A stretch of DNA of 64,000 bases from Pandoraea communis (GCF_902459745.1 NZ_CABPSJ010000003.1:124001-188000); one strand, 5' to 3'. Counted from the first letter of the stretch, positions 1 to 8,170 are shown. Translations and numbers: made by a program. Notes: generated by a model not told the origin, from the letters alone.

Positions 1-479
1 TGGAGCCGCAGATCATTGCGTGGGCAGAGCAATTGACGCGCCGGCAGGACATCCTGTTTCTCGGCCGGGGGCTGCATTATCCGGTCGCAATGGAAGGGGC
101 GCTGAAGATGAAGGAGATTTCGTACATCCACGCGGAAGCGTATCCGGCGGGCGAACTCAAGCACGGACCGCTCGCGCTCGTGAGCGATGAAATGCCAGTG
201 GTGGCGGTGGCGCCGAACGACCGGTTGCTGGAGAAGCTGAAGTCGAACATGCACGAGGTCAGCGCGCGAAACGGCAAGCTCTACGTATTCGCCGACAGCG
301 ATTGCGGCTTGTCGCCCGGCGCAGATATCGACGTGATCCGGTTGAATGAACATTACGGTCTGCTGTCGCCCATTCTCCATACCATCCCGATGCAGTTGCT
401 GGCGTATCACGCCGCCGTTGCACGCGGCACGGATGTGGACAAGCCGAGAAATCTGGCGAAATCGGTCACGGTGGAATGA
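1..479 (+). CDS. glmS: Glutamine-fructose-6-phosphate aminotransferase (isomerizing), C-terminal part
   Basis: Gene cut by the left edge; about 158 residues of the usual ~605 are visible, reading in the frame whose codons start at base 3. This is the end of the second SIS (sugar isomerase) domain of the cytosolic enzyme that makes glucosamine-6-phosphate from fructose-6-phosphate and glutamine, the first step of UDP-GlcNAc synthesis for peptidoglycan and LPS. Visible family motifs are [27 protein letters not shown], the EKLKSN segment and the canonical C-terminus [15 protein letters not shown]. No frameshift is seen. The catalytic N-terminal glutaminase half lies outside the window. Identification is firm. 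Confidence 0.97.
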   Translation, partial: EPQIIAWAEQLTRRQDILFLGRGLHYPVAMEGALKMKEISYIHAEAYPAGELKHGPLALVSDEMPVVAVAPNDRLLEKLKSNMHEVSARNGKLYVFADSDCGLSPGADIDVIRLNEHYGLLSPILHTIPMQLLAYHAAVARGTDVDKPRNLAKSVTVE

Positions 480-619
480 CGTTTGTGACAGGTCTGGCGG
501 CCCGTATTAATCGCAGTTGTGGCATTTCCTTACGAGGCTGAGAATTGCACTCAACCCGACGCACTGTCGACGACAAGTGAACACGGGAGAACCGATAGAT
601 GACCTTCAAGGAGATTGAC

Positions 620-682
620 ATGGGCGACTTCGAAAACCCTCTCTTCGCGCTTCTCGATTACCTCATCCGCGTGGCGTTCTGA
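620..682 (+). CDS. Candidate 20-residue small protein
   Basis: The ATG at 620 is preceded by a textbook AAGGAG at 608-613 with 6-nt spacing, and the frame stops at 682. The product would start MGDFENPLFALLDY and end LIRVAF: acidic at the N-terminus, then amphipathic or hydrophobic. An in-frame ATG at 599 would add seven residues but has a poorer ribosome site. A strong hairpin terminator follows 28 bases later (711-737), so the unit looks like a self-contained short transcript. I recognise no family. It could also be a leader peptide or chance. The ribosome site and terminator are seen; translation is inferred. Confidence 0.4.
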   Translation: MGDFENPLFALLDYLIRVAF

Positions 683-710
683 GCAGTTCCCGGCTGCTCA
701 TGCTTTCAGG

Positions 711-745
711 CACCACGGCGCGTTTTTCGCCGTGGTGTTTCGTTT
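711..745 (+). terminator. Rho-independent terminator
   Basis: Perfect 10-bp inverted repeat CACCACGGCG / CGCCGTGGTG (711-720 and 728-737) around a 7-base loop, followed by TTTCGTTT. The T-rich side is on the plus strand, so it ends the short transcript carrying the 620-682 reading frame (or read-through from glmS). The 759-1517 gene converges on it from the other strand. Confidence 0.75.
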
Positions 746-758
746 GGCAAGGCCAAGG

Positions 759-1517
759 TTAATGCGCTTTCGCGGAGGCGCGTTGCCGTACCAGCAGCAA
801 GCTGGTCAGAATGAACGCCAGCAAGGCAAAGGAAGCCGAGTATCGGCTCAACGCAAGTCCGCCGGCACTAATGGGCTTATCCAGAAAATCACCGACAACG
901 GCGCCTAGCGGCCGGGTGAGGATGAATGCAGCCCAGAACAGAAAAACACGCGACGTTCTGGTCCAGAAATACGCGCCGACGAGACCCAGCAGAAGGGCGC
1001 CGAAGACGACCGCCGCGCCGGTATAGCCAAGCCCGGCCGTATCGGCAGTCCAGTCTCCCAGCGCTGTCCCCAGCGTCTGGGAGAACATGATCGTGACCCA
1101 ATAGAATGCTTCCGCCTTCGGCGAGTTGACCGTATCGATAGCCACCGAGCCCATCGTGCGGTGCCAGACCCACAGCGAACCGAGCAGCAATGCCAGCAGG
1201 ATCGACGTTCCACCCGCGTACCCAATGCCCAGTGAACGGTCGGCAAAGTCAGCCAGTGTCGTACCGACGGTCGTCGTGGCGATGATCGTTACCCAATACA
1301 ACGCGGGATGAAACGATTTCGCCCGGATTTGCGCCGTAACGGCAACGACGAAAATCAGGGCGAAGATGGCTGTGGCGACAAGGTATCCAAGATTCATCGA
1401 CATGGAAACGGCGTCGCCACCTGTTTCACCCAAGGTCGTGGCTGCAATCTTGACCACCCAGAACATGAGTGTGACCTCAGGCACCTTGCCTAGAGTCTTC
1501 TGAATATTGGCATTCAC
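759..1517 (-). CDS. COG4705-family integral membrane protein
   Basis: 252 residues with about eight predicted membrane spans. The protein is built from four related units, each carrying a T..G..(G)D-type motif: AATTLGETGGD, ATTTVGTTLAD, SQTLGTALGD and TRPLGAVVGD. That internal repetition is typical of the uncharacterised COG4705 family. No substrate is established. The start is a GTG at 1517; the ATG a few bases inside is out of frame. The promoter region carries an 11-bp inverted repeat (1520-1530 and 1573-1583). The gene stands alone, convergent with the small transcript to its left. Family assignment is good, function unknown. Confidence 0.85.
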   Translation of the reverse strand: MNANIQKTLGKVPEVTLMFWVVKIAATTLGETGGDAVSMSMNLGYLVATAIFALIFVVAVTAQIRAKSFHPALYWVTIIATTTVGTTLADFADRSLGIGYAGGTSILLALLLGSLWVWHRTMGSVAIDTVNSPKAEAFYWVTIMFSQTLGTALGDWTADTAGLGYTGAAVVFGALLLGLVGAYFWTRTSRVFLFWAAFILTRPLGAVVGDFLDKPISAGGLALSRYSASFALLAFILTSLLLVRQRASAKAH

Positions 1518-1519
1518 GG

Positions 1520-1583
1520 CTTAACCTATTGTGCAGACGCTCGTGCTTTTCCTGCGCTCGCGGCCGGTGATGAATAGGTTAAG
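1520..1583. promoter_or_regulatory. Inverted repeat in the promoter region of the COG4705 gene
   Basis: CTTAACCTATT at 1520-1530 and its exact complement AATAGGTTAAG at 1573-1583, with centres about 53 bp (roughly five helical turns) apart. The proximal arm lies almost on the GTG start at 1517. Two half-sites on the same helix face would suit a looping or dimeric repressor, or a transcript hairpin with a long loop. Only the repeat is seen; the role is inferred. Confidence 0.4.
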
Positions 1584-1695
1584 TTTCGCGTGTGATTCTT
1601 AGTTCACGCATAGTCCGACCGGCTGAATATCCGCCGGGCTCAGCGTGAGCGCCGAGGGACGCATGCGCAAAAGGGACGCTGCCCGAACGCGCGCC

Positions 1696-2049
1696 TCACT
1701 CTGCCGCCGACCAGACGGCGAGTTCGTAGCCGTCAGGGTCGGTGAAGTGAAAGCGGCGGCCGCCCGGGAACGAGAAGACGGGGAGGCTGATCCTGGCGCC
1801 CGCGGCTTCAACACGGCGTTGGGTTTGAGCGAGGTCGTCCGCATACAGGATGATCAGCGGACCGCCCGGTCGAGCTTCGCCGGGAGTGAATCCGCCAGTG
1901 AGCCGGCCGTCGCTGAACTCGGTGTAGGCCGGGCCGTAGTCGGTGAATGTCCAGCCAAAAACACTGCCGTAGAAGGCTTTGCTGCGGGCGATGTCGCTCA
2001 CGTTGAATTCGATATTGTCGATCTGACGGTCGAGACCTCGTGTGCTCAT
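1696..2049 (-). CDS. VOC-superfamily (glyoxalase/bleomycin-resistance-like) protein
   Basis: 117 residues, the usual length of a one-module pair (two beta-alpha-beta-beta-beta repeats) vicinal-oxygen-chelate protein. Recognisable elements are the N-terminal IDNIEFNVSDIARSKAFY segment, the GG..ILYADDL middle and the C-terminal FHFTDPDGYELAVW signature. Members bind metals or small ligands and include glyoxalases, dioxygenases and antibiotic-binding proteins; the substrate here cannot be told. It sits 20 bp downstream of the DUF3224 gene with a good AGGAGA ribosome site, so the two form an operon, probably controlled by the LexA-like box at 2520-2539. Confidence 0.88.
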   Translation of the reverse strand: MSTRGLDRQIDNIEFNVSDIARSKAFYGSVFGWTFTDYGPAYTEFSDGRLTGGFTPGEARPGGPLIILYADDLAQTQRRVEAAGARISLPVFSFPGGRRFHFTDPDGYELAVWSAAE

Positions 2050-2069
2050 GTCTGTCTCCTGGCGGGGGT

Positions 2070-2489
2070 TCAGTGGTGCGAGTCGTTGTGCCCTTCTGGC
2101 AGGGCATAGTCGAACGCATAGGAATGCTGGCCGTCGGTAATGGTGATGACCGGCGTCCCCGAAATTCCAGACAATGCGTCGGTACCGGAATCGGGAACAA
2201 CGCTGATGGACTGGACAGGCGCGCCGCGCATCATGGTCGCACTGTGCTGGAGCACGAAAGTGCCGCTGCGGCCTTGCAGCGCGCCACGCACCGTTTCCAT
2301 CGCCACGTAGCCGGCGGAACCCTGAGTGCTGCTGCGGAACGACAGCATTTCTCCCTGGCTTGTCGCCTGCAAGTCACCGTGATACGTCTTGTTCAACGAT
2401 AGACGGCCAAGCCCGGTGCTGTCGGCAACGGGGCTTAGCGGCTGCGGCTCAAGTTCAATGTCGAAGCACCCTTGGGCTGAGTAGTTCAC
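2070..2489 (-). CDS. DUF3224-domain protein
   Basis: 139 residues from a GTG start at 2489, with a GAGGA ribosome site about 8 bases upstream. The sequence fits the DUF3224 family of small beta-barrel proteins: ATSQGEML, GSAGYVAMETVRGALQGRSGTFVLQHS, a late D.G.H.Y.FDY segment, and a histidine-rich tail. No biochemical function is established, and no signal peptide is seen. First gene of a two-gene operon with the VOC protein. A 20-bp consensus LexA-type palindrome lies 31-50 bp upstream of the start, suggesting DNA-damage control. Confidence 0.82.
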   Translation of the reverse strand: MNYSAQGCFDIELEPQPLSPVADSTGLGRLSLNKTYHGDLQATSQGEMLSFRSSTQGSAGYVAMETVRGALQGRSGTFVLQHSATMMRGAPVQSISVVPDSGTDALSGISGTPVITITDGQHSYAFDYALPEGHNDSHH

Positions 2490-2517
2490 TTGCTTGGTCC
2501 TCGGTTGGAGTGTGCGA

Positions 2518-2541
2518 AATACTGTGTTTTTGTACAGTATT
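2518..2541. promoter_or_regulatory. LexA-like SOS box
   Basis: TACTGT at 2520-2525 and ACAGTA at 2534-2539, separated by 8 bases. This has the same arms and spacing as the classical CTGT-N8-ACAG LexA operator, extended to perfect 8-bp arms (AATACTGT / ACAGTATT). It lies 31-54 bp upstream of the GTG start of the DUF3224 gene, where it would overlap the promoter. The match is seen; LexA binding is inferred from the consensus, and another palindrome-binding repressor is possible. Confidence 0.6.
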
Positions 2542-2600
2542 CAGTGTACTCAAGCTTCGCCAATATGCAAGCGTTGGATGTCATTGCACCGCAAAACGAC

Positions 2601-2628
2601 GAAGCCCCGCACGAGGCGGGGCTTCTTT
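2601..2628 (-). terminator. Terminator of the MFS gene at 2651-4057
   Basis: Perfect 10-bp stem GAAGCCCCGC / GCGGGGCTTC (2601-2610 and 2616-2625) with a 5-base loop. It lies 25 bp past the stop of the leftward MFS gene. Leftward the stem is followed by GTCGTTTTG, and rightward by TTT, so it may work in both directions. Confidence 0.65.
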
Positions 2629-2650
2629 GCATAACGGCTTCGAGGTGTTC

Positions 2651-4057
2651 TCAGGCGCGTTGCGGCACCAATCGCAAGCCACTGGCAAGGCAGCCTGCGG
2701 CCGAGAATATCGCCCCCCACGCCAGCGCCCACGTGGAACCGTGCGTGCCCGCAAGACCCAGGGCCAGGGCGACGAGCGCCGCGCCCGTCGCCTGACCCAG
2801 CAGTCGCGACGTGCCCACCATGCCACTTGCCCCACCGCTGCGCTCAGGCGGAGCGCTGTGCATGAAGGCCTTCAGGTTCGGCGACTGGAAAAAGCCGAAG
2901 CCCAGACCGCACAACGCCATCCGCCAGCCGATATCCCATAGCGCGGCATGCTCGGGCATGACCGCGAGCAATGCCATACCGGCGCTTAGCATCGCCAGAC
3001 CGATCGCACCCAAGGCACCGGGCGGATAACGATCCGACAGGCGCCCGGCCAACGGCGCAATCGCGGCCACGAAGAACGGCCACGGCGTCATCAGAAAGCC
3101 TGTCTCGATGGGGCTGCGATGCAGCACGTTTTCGAAATAGAACGGCAACGACACGAGCCCCAGTCCCTGCGTTGCAAACGCACAGACGGCGGTGATCGTG
3201 GAGAGTGCGAACGCGGGCAGACGCAGCAGATCGACCGGCAGCATTGGCGCACGATGGTCGCGCTCGCGGCGAATGAGCGCCCATCCGAACACCAGCGCCC
3301 CGACGAAGCAGCCCAGCGTCAGATGCCAGTCGGCCTGTTGCGCGCTCTGACTCAACGCGAAGATCAGCAGCGAGAATGTCAACACGTTGAGCAGCGCGGC
3401 GATCATGTCGGGCTTATGTTCGCTGCGCGGCGTGTCTGGCAGGTTGCGGCGCGAGAACGCCAGCGCCAGCAGCGCCGTGGGCACGTTGATCAGGAACAGC
3501 CACGGCCAGCTTGCGAACGCGAGTACGAGCGACGCGATCGTCGGCCCGATGGCAAAGGAAATGCCGACGATGAGTGCGTTCAGCCCGACGCCGCGTCCGA
3601 GCTGATGGGCCGGATACAGGAAGCGGATGAGCGCGATATTCACACTCATTACCGCCGCAGCGCCCACGCCTTGCATGAGGCGAGCCGCCGCCAGAAAGCC
3701 GAGCGTTGGCGACAGTGCGCACAGCAGCGACGCAACGAGAAACACCGCCACGCCCCACATGAATACGCGCTTGTGGCCCATGCGCTCGCCCAGCGAGGCA
3801 AAGGGGAGCAGTGTCGCGACCATTGCCAGTTGATAGGCGTTCACGATCCAGACCGAAGCCGACGGCGTCGTGTTCAGATCGAGCGCCATTTGCGGCAGGG
3901 CCGTGTTGGCGATGGCGGTGTCGAGACTGGCCAGCGAGACGGCAAGCAAGACCGCCGTCATCGCGAGGCCGCGTCCGGTGGCTGGCGGCTCGTGCGATTG
4001 CACCCCGGCAGGGGCGCCAGCCGTGGGCGTATTGGCGGTCGGGGGCAGCGACGACAT
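2651..4057 (-). CDS. MFS drug-efflux-type transporter (DHA2/EmrB-QacA class)
   Basis: 468 residues, about 14 hydrophobic spans, inner membrane. After a ~30-residue hydrophilic N-terminus comes the DHA2 signature LDTAIANTALPQMA in span 1, then GERMGHKRVF in the first cytoplasmic loop and RLMQGVGAAAVMS (motif C-like region), which fit proton-coupled multidrug exporters. A second GRLSDRYPPG loop marks the repeated half. The start ATG is 6 bp past the stop of the DsbA-like gene, so the two are co-transcribed. The substrate is not predictable from sequence. Confidence 0.88.
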   Translation of the reverse strand: MSSLPPTANTPTAGAPAGVQSHEPPATGRGLAMTAVLLAVSLASLDTAIANTALPQMALDLNTTPSASVWIVNAYQLAMVATLLPFASLGERMGHKRVFMWGVAVFLVASLLCALSPTLGFLAAARLMQGVGAAAVMSVNIALIRFLYPAHQLGRGVGLNALIVGISFAIGPTIASLVLAFASWPWLFLINVPTALLALAFSRRNLPDTPRSEHKPDMIAALLNVLTFSLLIFALSQSAQQADWHLTLGCFVGALVFGWALIRRERDHRAPMLPVDLLRLPAFALSTITAVCAFATQGLGLVSLPFYFENVLHRSPIETGFLMTPWPFFVAAIAPLAGRLSDRYPPGALGAIGLAMLSAGMALLAVMPEHAALWDIGWRMALCGLGFGFFQSPNLKAFMHSAPPERSGGASGMVGTSRLLGQATGAALVALALGLAGTHGSTWALAWGAIFSAAGCLASGLRLVPQRA

Positions 4058-4063
4058 GACGGA

Positions 4064-4717
4064 TCAGCCCTCGGCCAGAATCTGACGGATGGCCTGTTCG
4101 AAAACTTCCGGTGGTTGGCCGCCGCTCACGAGATGGCGGTTATTGAAGATGACCGCAGGCACCGAGCGGATGCCGAGGTTCTGGTAATGACGCTCGAGCG
4201 CGCGTACCTGCTCGGCGTATTCGCCGGTGGAGAGAATCTCACGGGCTCGCGTCGCGTCGAGGCCGGCTTGCACCGCAGCGTCGACCAGCACTTCCGGATC
4301 GCTCGTGCGCTTGCCTTCAACGAAATAGGCGCGAAACAGGGCTTCCTTGAGCGCCAATTGCTTGTCGTGACCGACCGTCTGTGCCCAGTGCAGCAGGCGA
4401 TGCGCGTCGAACGTGTTGTAGGCGCGTGTGCGCAGATCCATACGCATCGGGAAACCTTCGGCGGCCGCACGTGCGCTGATGTTCGCCTGATTCTGTGCCA
4501 ACTGCTCCGGCGACAGACCATACTTGCGCGACATGTAATCGGCGAGCGGCACGCCTTCTGCCGGCATATCGGGATTGAGCTCGAAGGGGCTGAATTGCAG
4601 GTCGGCGTCAACCTCGTTGCCCAGGTGGCCGAGTGCCGTCTTCAGCGAGGCAAGGCCGATGGCGCACCAGGGGCAGGCGACATCTGAGACAAAATCGATC
4701 TTGAGTGTAGCGGGCAT
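4064..4717 (-). CDS. DsbA-family oxidoreductase (FrnE-like)
   Basis: About 217 residues. A thioredoxin-fold protein with the CPWC redox motif near the N-terminus (FVSDVACPWCAIG) and the cis-proline loop SVPAVIFN near the C-terminus, as in the FrnE/2-hydroxychromene-carboxylate isomerase-like branch. It lacks a signal peptide, so it is probably cytosolic, unlike true DsbA. The ATG at 4717 is chosen because it begins at the conserved MPATLKIDFVSD; the longer frame would start at a TTG at 4747. First gene of an operon with the MFS exporter. A 7-bp hairpin (4756-4774) lies just upstream. Confidence 0.88.
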   Translation of the reverse strand: MPATLKIDFVSDVACPWCAIGLASLKTALGHLGNEVDADLQFSPFELNPDMPAEGVPLADYMSRKYGLSPEQLAQNQANISARAAAEGFPMRMDLRTRAYNTFDAHRLLHWAQTVGHDKQLALKEALFRAYFVEGKRTSDPEVLVDAAVQAGLDATRAREILSTGEYAEQVRALERHYQNLGIRSVPAVIFNNRHLVSGGQPPEVFEQAIRQILAEG

Positions 4718-5021
4718 GATCTGACGGCGCTGTGGCGGCGCGGGCAATGAAAAACGCGTCGCCTTGCGCGACGCAACGCCGCAATCGTCGCATAATTCGG
4801 CAATTCTCGCCGGTCGCCACCGAGATTGCGCCGAAAGCCTTTATTCGTGCCGTGTTCGGGGCGCGTATGCCCGAGTGGCGATGACGAGCCGTTGTTTTGT
4901 TGTGTGAAATTATTGTTTCGCCTGATGAGGCTATTAGCATCGGGTAGCCAGGTGCCTGCTGCGATGCGATGTCGTGAGAAGCGATTTTCCGAGCGCCCCG
5001 ATCAATATCAAGGAGTCCGTC

Positions 5022-5534
5022 ATGCCGTCCGCCGCCGATCTCGTCAAGTCCCTGGGACTGCAGCCGCATCCGGAAGGAGGGCACTATCGTGAGACGTATC
5101 GCGCGTCGGGCACGATTGCGGCGCAGGCGCTACCGGAAGGGTTTTCGGGGCCGCGCAACATTTCCACTGCGATTCTCTACTTGCTCGAAGCCGATGATTT
5201 CTCCGCCTTCCACCGGATTCGCAGCGACGAGATCTGGCATTTCCATCTTGGCGGCACGCTCTGGATTCACGAGATCGACCCGGCGGGCAAGTTGACAACG
5301 ACACGTCTTGGCACCGATGTCGCGGGCGGTGAACGTCTTCAACACGTGGTTCCCGCAGGGCATTGGTTCGCTGCGCAGCCCGCGCCATCGACGAGCTACT
5401 CACTGGTCGGATGCACCGTCGCGCCGGGTTTCGCGTTCGAGGATTTCGAGATGGCCGATCCGGCGGCGCTCGCGGCGCACTGGCCGGCGCACCGTGCGCT
5501 GATCGAGCGGCTCGGCCGGCGCGCGCCTGCATGA
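5022..5534 (+). CDS. DUF985 cupin-superfamily protein
   Basis: 170 residues. The sequence starts with an LQPHPEGGHYRETYR segment and continues with STAILYLLE, FHRIRSDEIWHFHLGG and a late SYSLVGCTVAPGFAFEDFEMA, the full-length pattern of the DUF985 (PF06172) cupin family. The HRIRSDEIWHFH stretch is the likely cupin metal or ligand site. The ATG at 5022 is preferred over an in-frame one at 4974 because of the AAGGAG 6-8 bases upstream. Function in the family is unsettled; some members act as sugar epimerase-like proteins. It is followed 84 bp later by a flavin reductase gene on the same strand. Confidence 0.88.
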   Translation: MPSAADLVKSLGLQPHPEGGHYRETYRASGTIAAQALPEGFSGPRNISTAILYLLEADDFSAFHRIRSDEIWHFHLGGTLWIHEIDPAGKLTTTRLGTDVAGGERLQHVVPAGHWFAAQPAPSTSYSLVGCTVAPGFAFEDFEMADPAALAAHWPAHRALIERLGRRAPA

Positions 5535-5618
5535 TCGCGGCGCGGCGGTGGTCGAGCCACGCGAGACGCCCGAGTACGTTAGCATCACCGAAAATCCTTT
5601 CACTTTGTCTCTGCCCCC

Positions 5619-6239
5619 ATGTCCAACGACGTTCATTTCTACGACCCGGCCAAAGGCCACGGTCTGTCCCACGACCCGTTCAAGGCCATCGTTGCACCGC
5701 GTGTGATCGGTTGGATTTCCAGTCGCGATGCCACGGGCCGGACCAACCTGGCGCCATACAGCTTCTTCGGCGCGTTCGCGACATTCCCGCCGATCATCGG
5801 CTTTTGCAGCGAAGGCTTCAAGGACTCCATCGCGAACATCGAGGCCACGCGCGAATTCGTCTGGAATCTGACGAGCAAGTCGCTCGTCGCGCAGATGAAC
5901 CAGACGTCGGCCCCCGTGCCGCATGCGGTCGACGAATTCGAACTGGCTGGACTGACGAAGGCACCCGGCATCAACGTCGATGTGCCTCACGTCGCGGAGT
6001 CGCCCGCGTCGCTCGAGTGCAAATTGCTGCAGATCGTGCGCTTGCAGGATCTCGATGGCAGACCGATGGACAACTGGCTGGCGCTCGGGCAAGTGGTCGG
6101 CGTGCACATCCGCCGCGAGTACTTGCGAGAGGATGGCCTCTTCGATACGGCGAAGGCGCATCCCGTGATGCGTGCCGGTTATCTCGGTGACTATGCCGAG
6201 ATCGGGCCGATGTTCGATCTGCGCCGCCCGAAGGCCTGA
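5619..6239 (+). CDS. Flavin reductase-like / FMN-binding split-barrel protein
   Basis: 206 residues. The sequence resembles the flavin reductase-like FMN-binding domain: an early FKAIVAPRVIGWISSRDATGRTNLAPYSFFGAF segment (substrate and FMN loop), then REFVWNLTS, a central SPASLECKLLQIV and a C-terminal GYLGDYAEIGPMF. Such proteins supply reduced FMN or act as FMN-binding oxidoreductases in the cytosol. The partner enzyme is not evident nearby. Alone or loosely linked to the upstream DUF985 gene. A hairpin (6258-6283) just after the stop lacks a T-tract, so it is only a weak terminator candidate. Confidence 0.85.
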   Translation: MSNDVHFYDPAKGHGLSHDPFKAIVAPRVIGWISSRDATGRTNLAPYSFFGAFATFPPIIGFCSEGFKDSIANIEATREFVWNLTSKSLVAQMNQTSAPVPHAVDEFELAGLTKAPGINVDVPHVAESPASLECKLLQIVRLQDLDGRPMDNWLALGQVVGVHIRREYLREDGLFDTAKAHPVMRAGYLGDYAEIGPMFDLRRPKA

Positions 6240-6543
6240 GTGGCAGAAATCGTCTTAGCGTTGCCGTGCGGGCATGGCAACGCAGACACAATCGTCGACC
6301 GTCCGGTCGGACGAAGTGCTCGCAATCATTTGTAAAATTTGCTGCGATGCAAAACATTTTCGAGGCGCGTATGCTTGCCACCTTCATTGACGCCCTCGCG
6401 CCTGGCGTTCCCTCCCGAGGGCATTGATTTGCCTTGATTTGCGTGCGTCGCACACTGCGATGCGTGCGGGATTGGTTCGTCCATGGCTGCGTCCAAATGG
6501 TGCGTTTTCGCTGGATTTTTGTTGCACCACATCAGGCCCTCCA
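6240..6543. other. Intergenic stretch without a gene
   Basis: About 300 bases between the flavin reductase and the NuoM-like gene. It holds an 8-bp stem hairpin (GCGTTGCC / GGCAACGC, 6258-6283), a short palindrome CGTCCG-GT-CGGACG at 6300-6313 and an AT-richer patch around 6331-6358 with TAAAAT at 6333, where the promoter of the downstream gene may lie. No convincing reading frame was found. Confidence 0.4.
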
Positions 6544-8109
6544 ATGTTCCCCATCCTGTCCCTTCTCATCTGGCTTCCTATCGTCGCTGGCGCGCTCGTC
6601 ATGCTGCTGGGCCAGGATCGTCATCCCAACATCGTTCGATGGGTGTCACTCGCTGCTGCCGTGATGTCGGCGGTGCCCATTGTGCCGCTGGTGCATGGTT
6701 TTCGCACCAGCATGGCGAGCCTTCAATTCGTGGAGCGGTTTCGCTGGATCGAATCGTTCGATGCTTCATGGCACGTAGGCATCGATGGTATTTCCCTGTG
6801 GCTCGTGGCGTTGACCGGGGTGACGACCATCATCGTGGTGCTGGCGTCGTGGCGTGCCGTGACGACGCGCATGAGCTCGTACTTCGGCAGCTTTCTGGTG
6901 CTGTCGGGTCTGATGCAGGGCGTGTTCACCGCGCAGGACGGCATGTTGTTCTTCGTGTTCTTCGAGGCGACCCTGTTGCCGCTGTACTTGCTGATCGGCG
7001 TGTACGGACGCGCCAATCGCACGCATGCAGCCGTGAAGTTCTTCTTCTTCTCGCTGACCGGCTCGCTGATGATGCTGCTCTCGATGCTTTATCTGTACAT
7101 GCAGACGCAGAGCTTCGACATCGCGCGCTGGCAGACGCTGCATCTGCCGTTGGCGGTACAGGTGATGCTGTTCATCGGGTTTCTTGGGGCGTTCTCGGTC
7201 AAGGTGCCGATGTGGCCCGTGCATACGTGGCTGCCCGAGGTCCATCTCGATGGTCCGACGGGGGCGGCCGTCATGCTGGGGATGCTGAAGCTCGGCGGCT
7301 ATGGGCTGCTGCGATTCAACTTGCCGCTGTTGCCGGACGCGAGTCATTTCCTCGCACCGCTCATGGTGGTGTTGTCGCTGATCGCCGTGATTTACGCGAG
7401 TCTGGTCGCGCTGGTGCAAACGGATCTGCGCAAGCTGCTCGCCTATTCGGCCGTTGCGCACATGGGGTTGGTGACGCTTGGGTTGTTCCTCTTCTCGGAG
7501 ATGGGTACCGACGGCGCGGTGATGCAGATGATCTCGTATGGCATCGTCTCGGGCGCAATGCTGCTGTGTACGGGAATGTTGTATGACCGTACCGGCAGCG
7601 CATCGATCGACAGTTATGGCGGTGTGGCGGCAACGATGCCGCGTTTCGCTGCGTTCTCGATGCTGTTCTCTATGGCGAATGTCGGCATGCCGGGAACGTC
7701 GGGTTTCGTGGGCGAGTTTCTCGTGTTGATGGGCGCGATCAAGGTGAATTTCTGGATCGGTGCGTTGGCGTCGCTGACGTTGGTGTTGAGCGCGGCTTAT
7801 ACGCTGTGGATGTACAAGCGCGTGATTTTCGGACGCGTGGGAAATGCGCGCGTGGCGTCGCTCAAGGATGTGAGCCGTCGCGAGTTCGCGCTGCTCGGCG
7901 CGATGGCGGTGATGGTGCTCGGCATCGGCCTTGATCCGAAACCGCTCACGGATGGCATCGACGCTACCGCGATGCAGGTCGTGCAGGACATCGAAAACCA
8001 TCGCTTGCCGGCAGGCGATCCGGGCAGCAGCGAGATGGCGGGGCATCGGCATGGCGATGTCGCAGGGCACGCTGCGGCGACGGTGAAGGGCACACGGCCT
8101 GACGCGTGA
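6544..8109 (+). CDS. NADH-quinone oxidoreductase subunit M-type proton pump subunit (isolated paralog)
   Basis: About 521 residues, roughly 14 membrane spans, of the complex I NuoM/Mrp antiporter-like family. Functional residues of the pump are present: the glutamate of FFEATLLPLYLLIG (about E141), the lysine of FSVKVPMWPVHTWLPE (about K220), a lysine in GMLKLGGYGLLRF (about K249) and the late GFVGEFLVLMG glutamate. The start ATG at 6544 begins MFPILSLLIWLP, typical of NuoM; upstream in-frame ATGs encode unrelated residues. The C-terminus has a hydrophilic histidine-containing tail of about 40 residues. No other nuo genes are adjacent, so this is an orphan copy. It may work in a variant complex or as a standalone antiporter-like module. 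Confidence 0.87.
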   Translation: MFPILSLLIWLPIVAGALVMLLGQDRHPNIVRWVSLAAAVMSAVPIVPLVHGFRTSMASLQFVERFRWIESFDASWHVGIDGISLWLVALTGVTTIIVVLASWRAVTTRMSSYFGSFLVLSGLMQGVFTAQDGMLFFVFFEATLLPLYLLIGVYGRANRTHAAVKFFFFSLTGSLMMLLSMLYLYMQTQSFDIARWQTLHLPLAVQVMLFIGFLGAFSVKVPMWPVHTWLPEVHLDGPTGAAVMLGMLKLGGYGLLRFNLPLLPDASHFLAPLMVVLSLIAVIYASLVALVQTDLRKLLAYSAVAHMGLVTLGLFLFSEMGTDGAVMQMISYGIVSGAMLLCTGMLYDRTGSASIDSYGGVAATMPRFAAFSMLFSMANVGMPGTSGFVGEFLVLMGAIKVNFWIGALASLTLVLSAAYTLWMYKRVIFGRVGNARVASLKDVSRREFALLGAMAVMVLGIGLDPKPLTDGIDATAMQVVQDIENHRLPAGDPGSSEMAGHRHGDVAGHAAATVKGTRPDA

Positions 8110-8170
8110 CGGCGAATCGGCCGATGCGACGGCAGCGCTTACGCAACGTATGCTGCCCAAGCGACGATTC

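Noticed and set aside
3119-4687. 522-codon open frame on the plus strand opposite the MFS/DsbA-like genes
   Set aside because: Antisense shadow with an extreme R/Q/H composition and no ribosome site.
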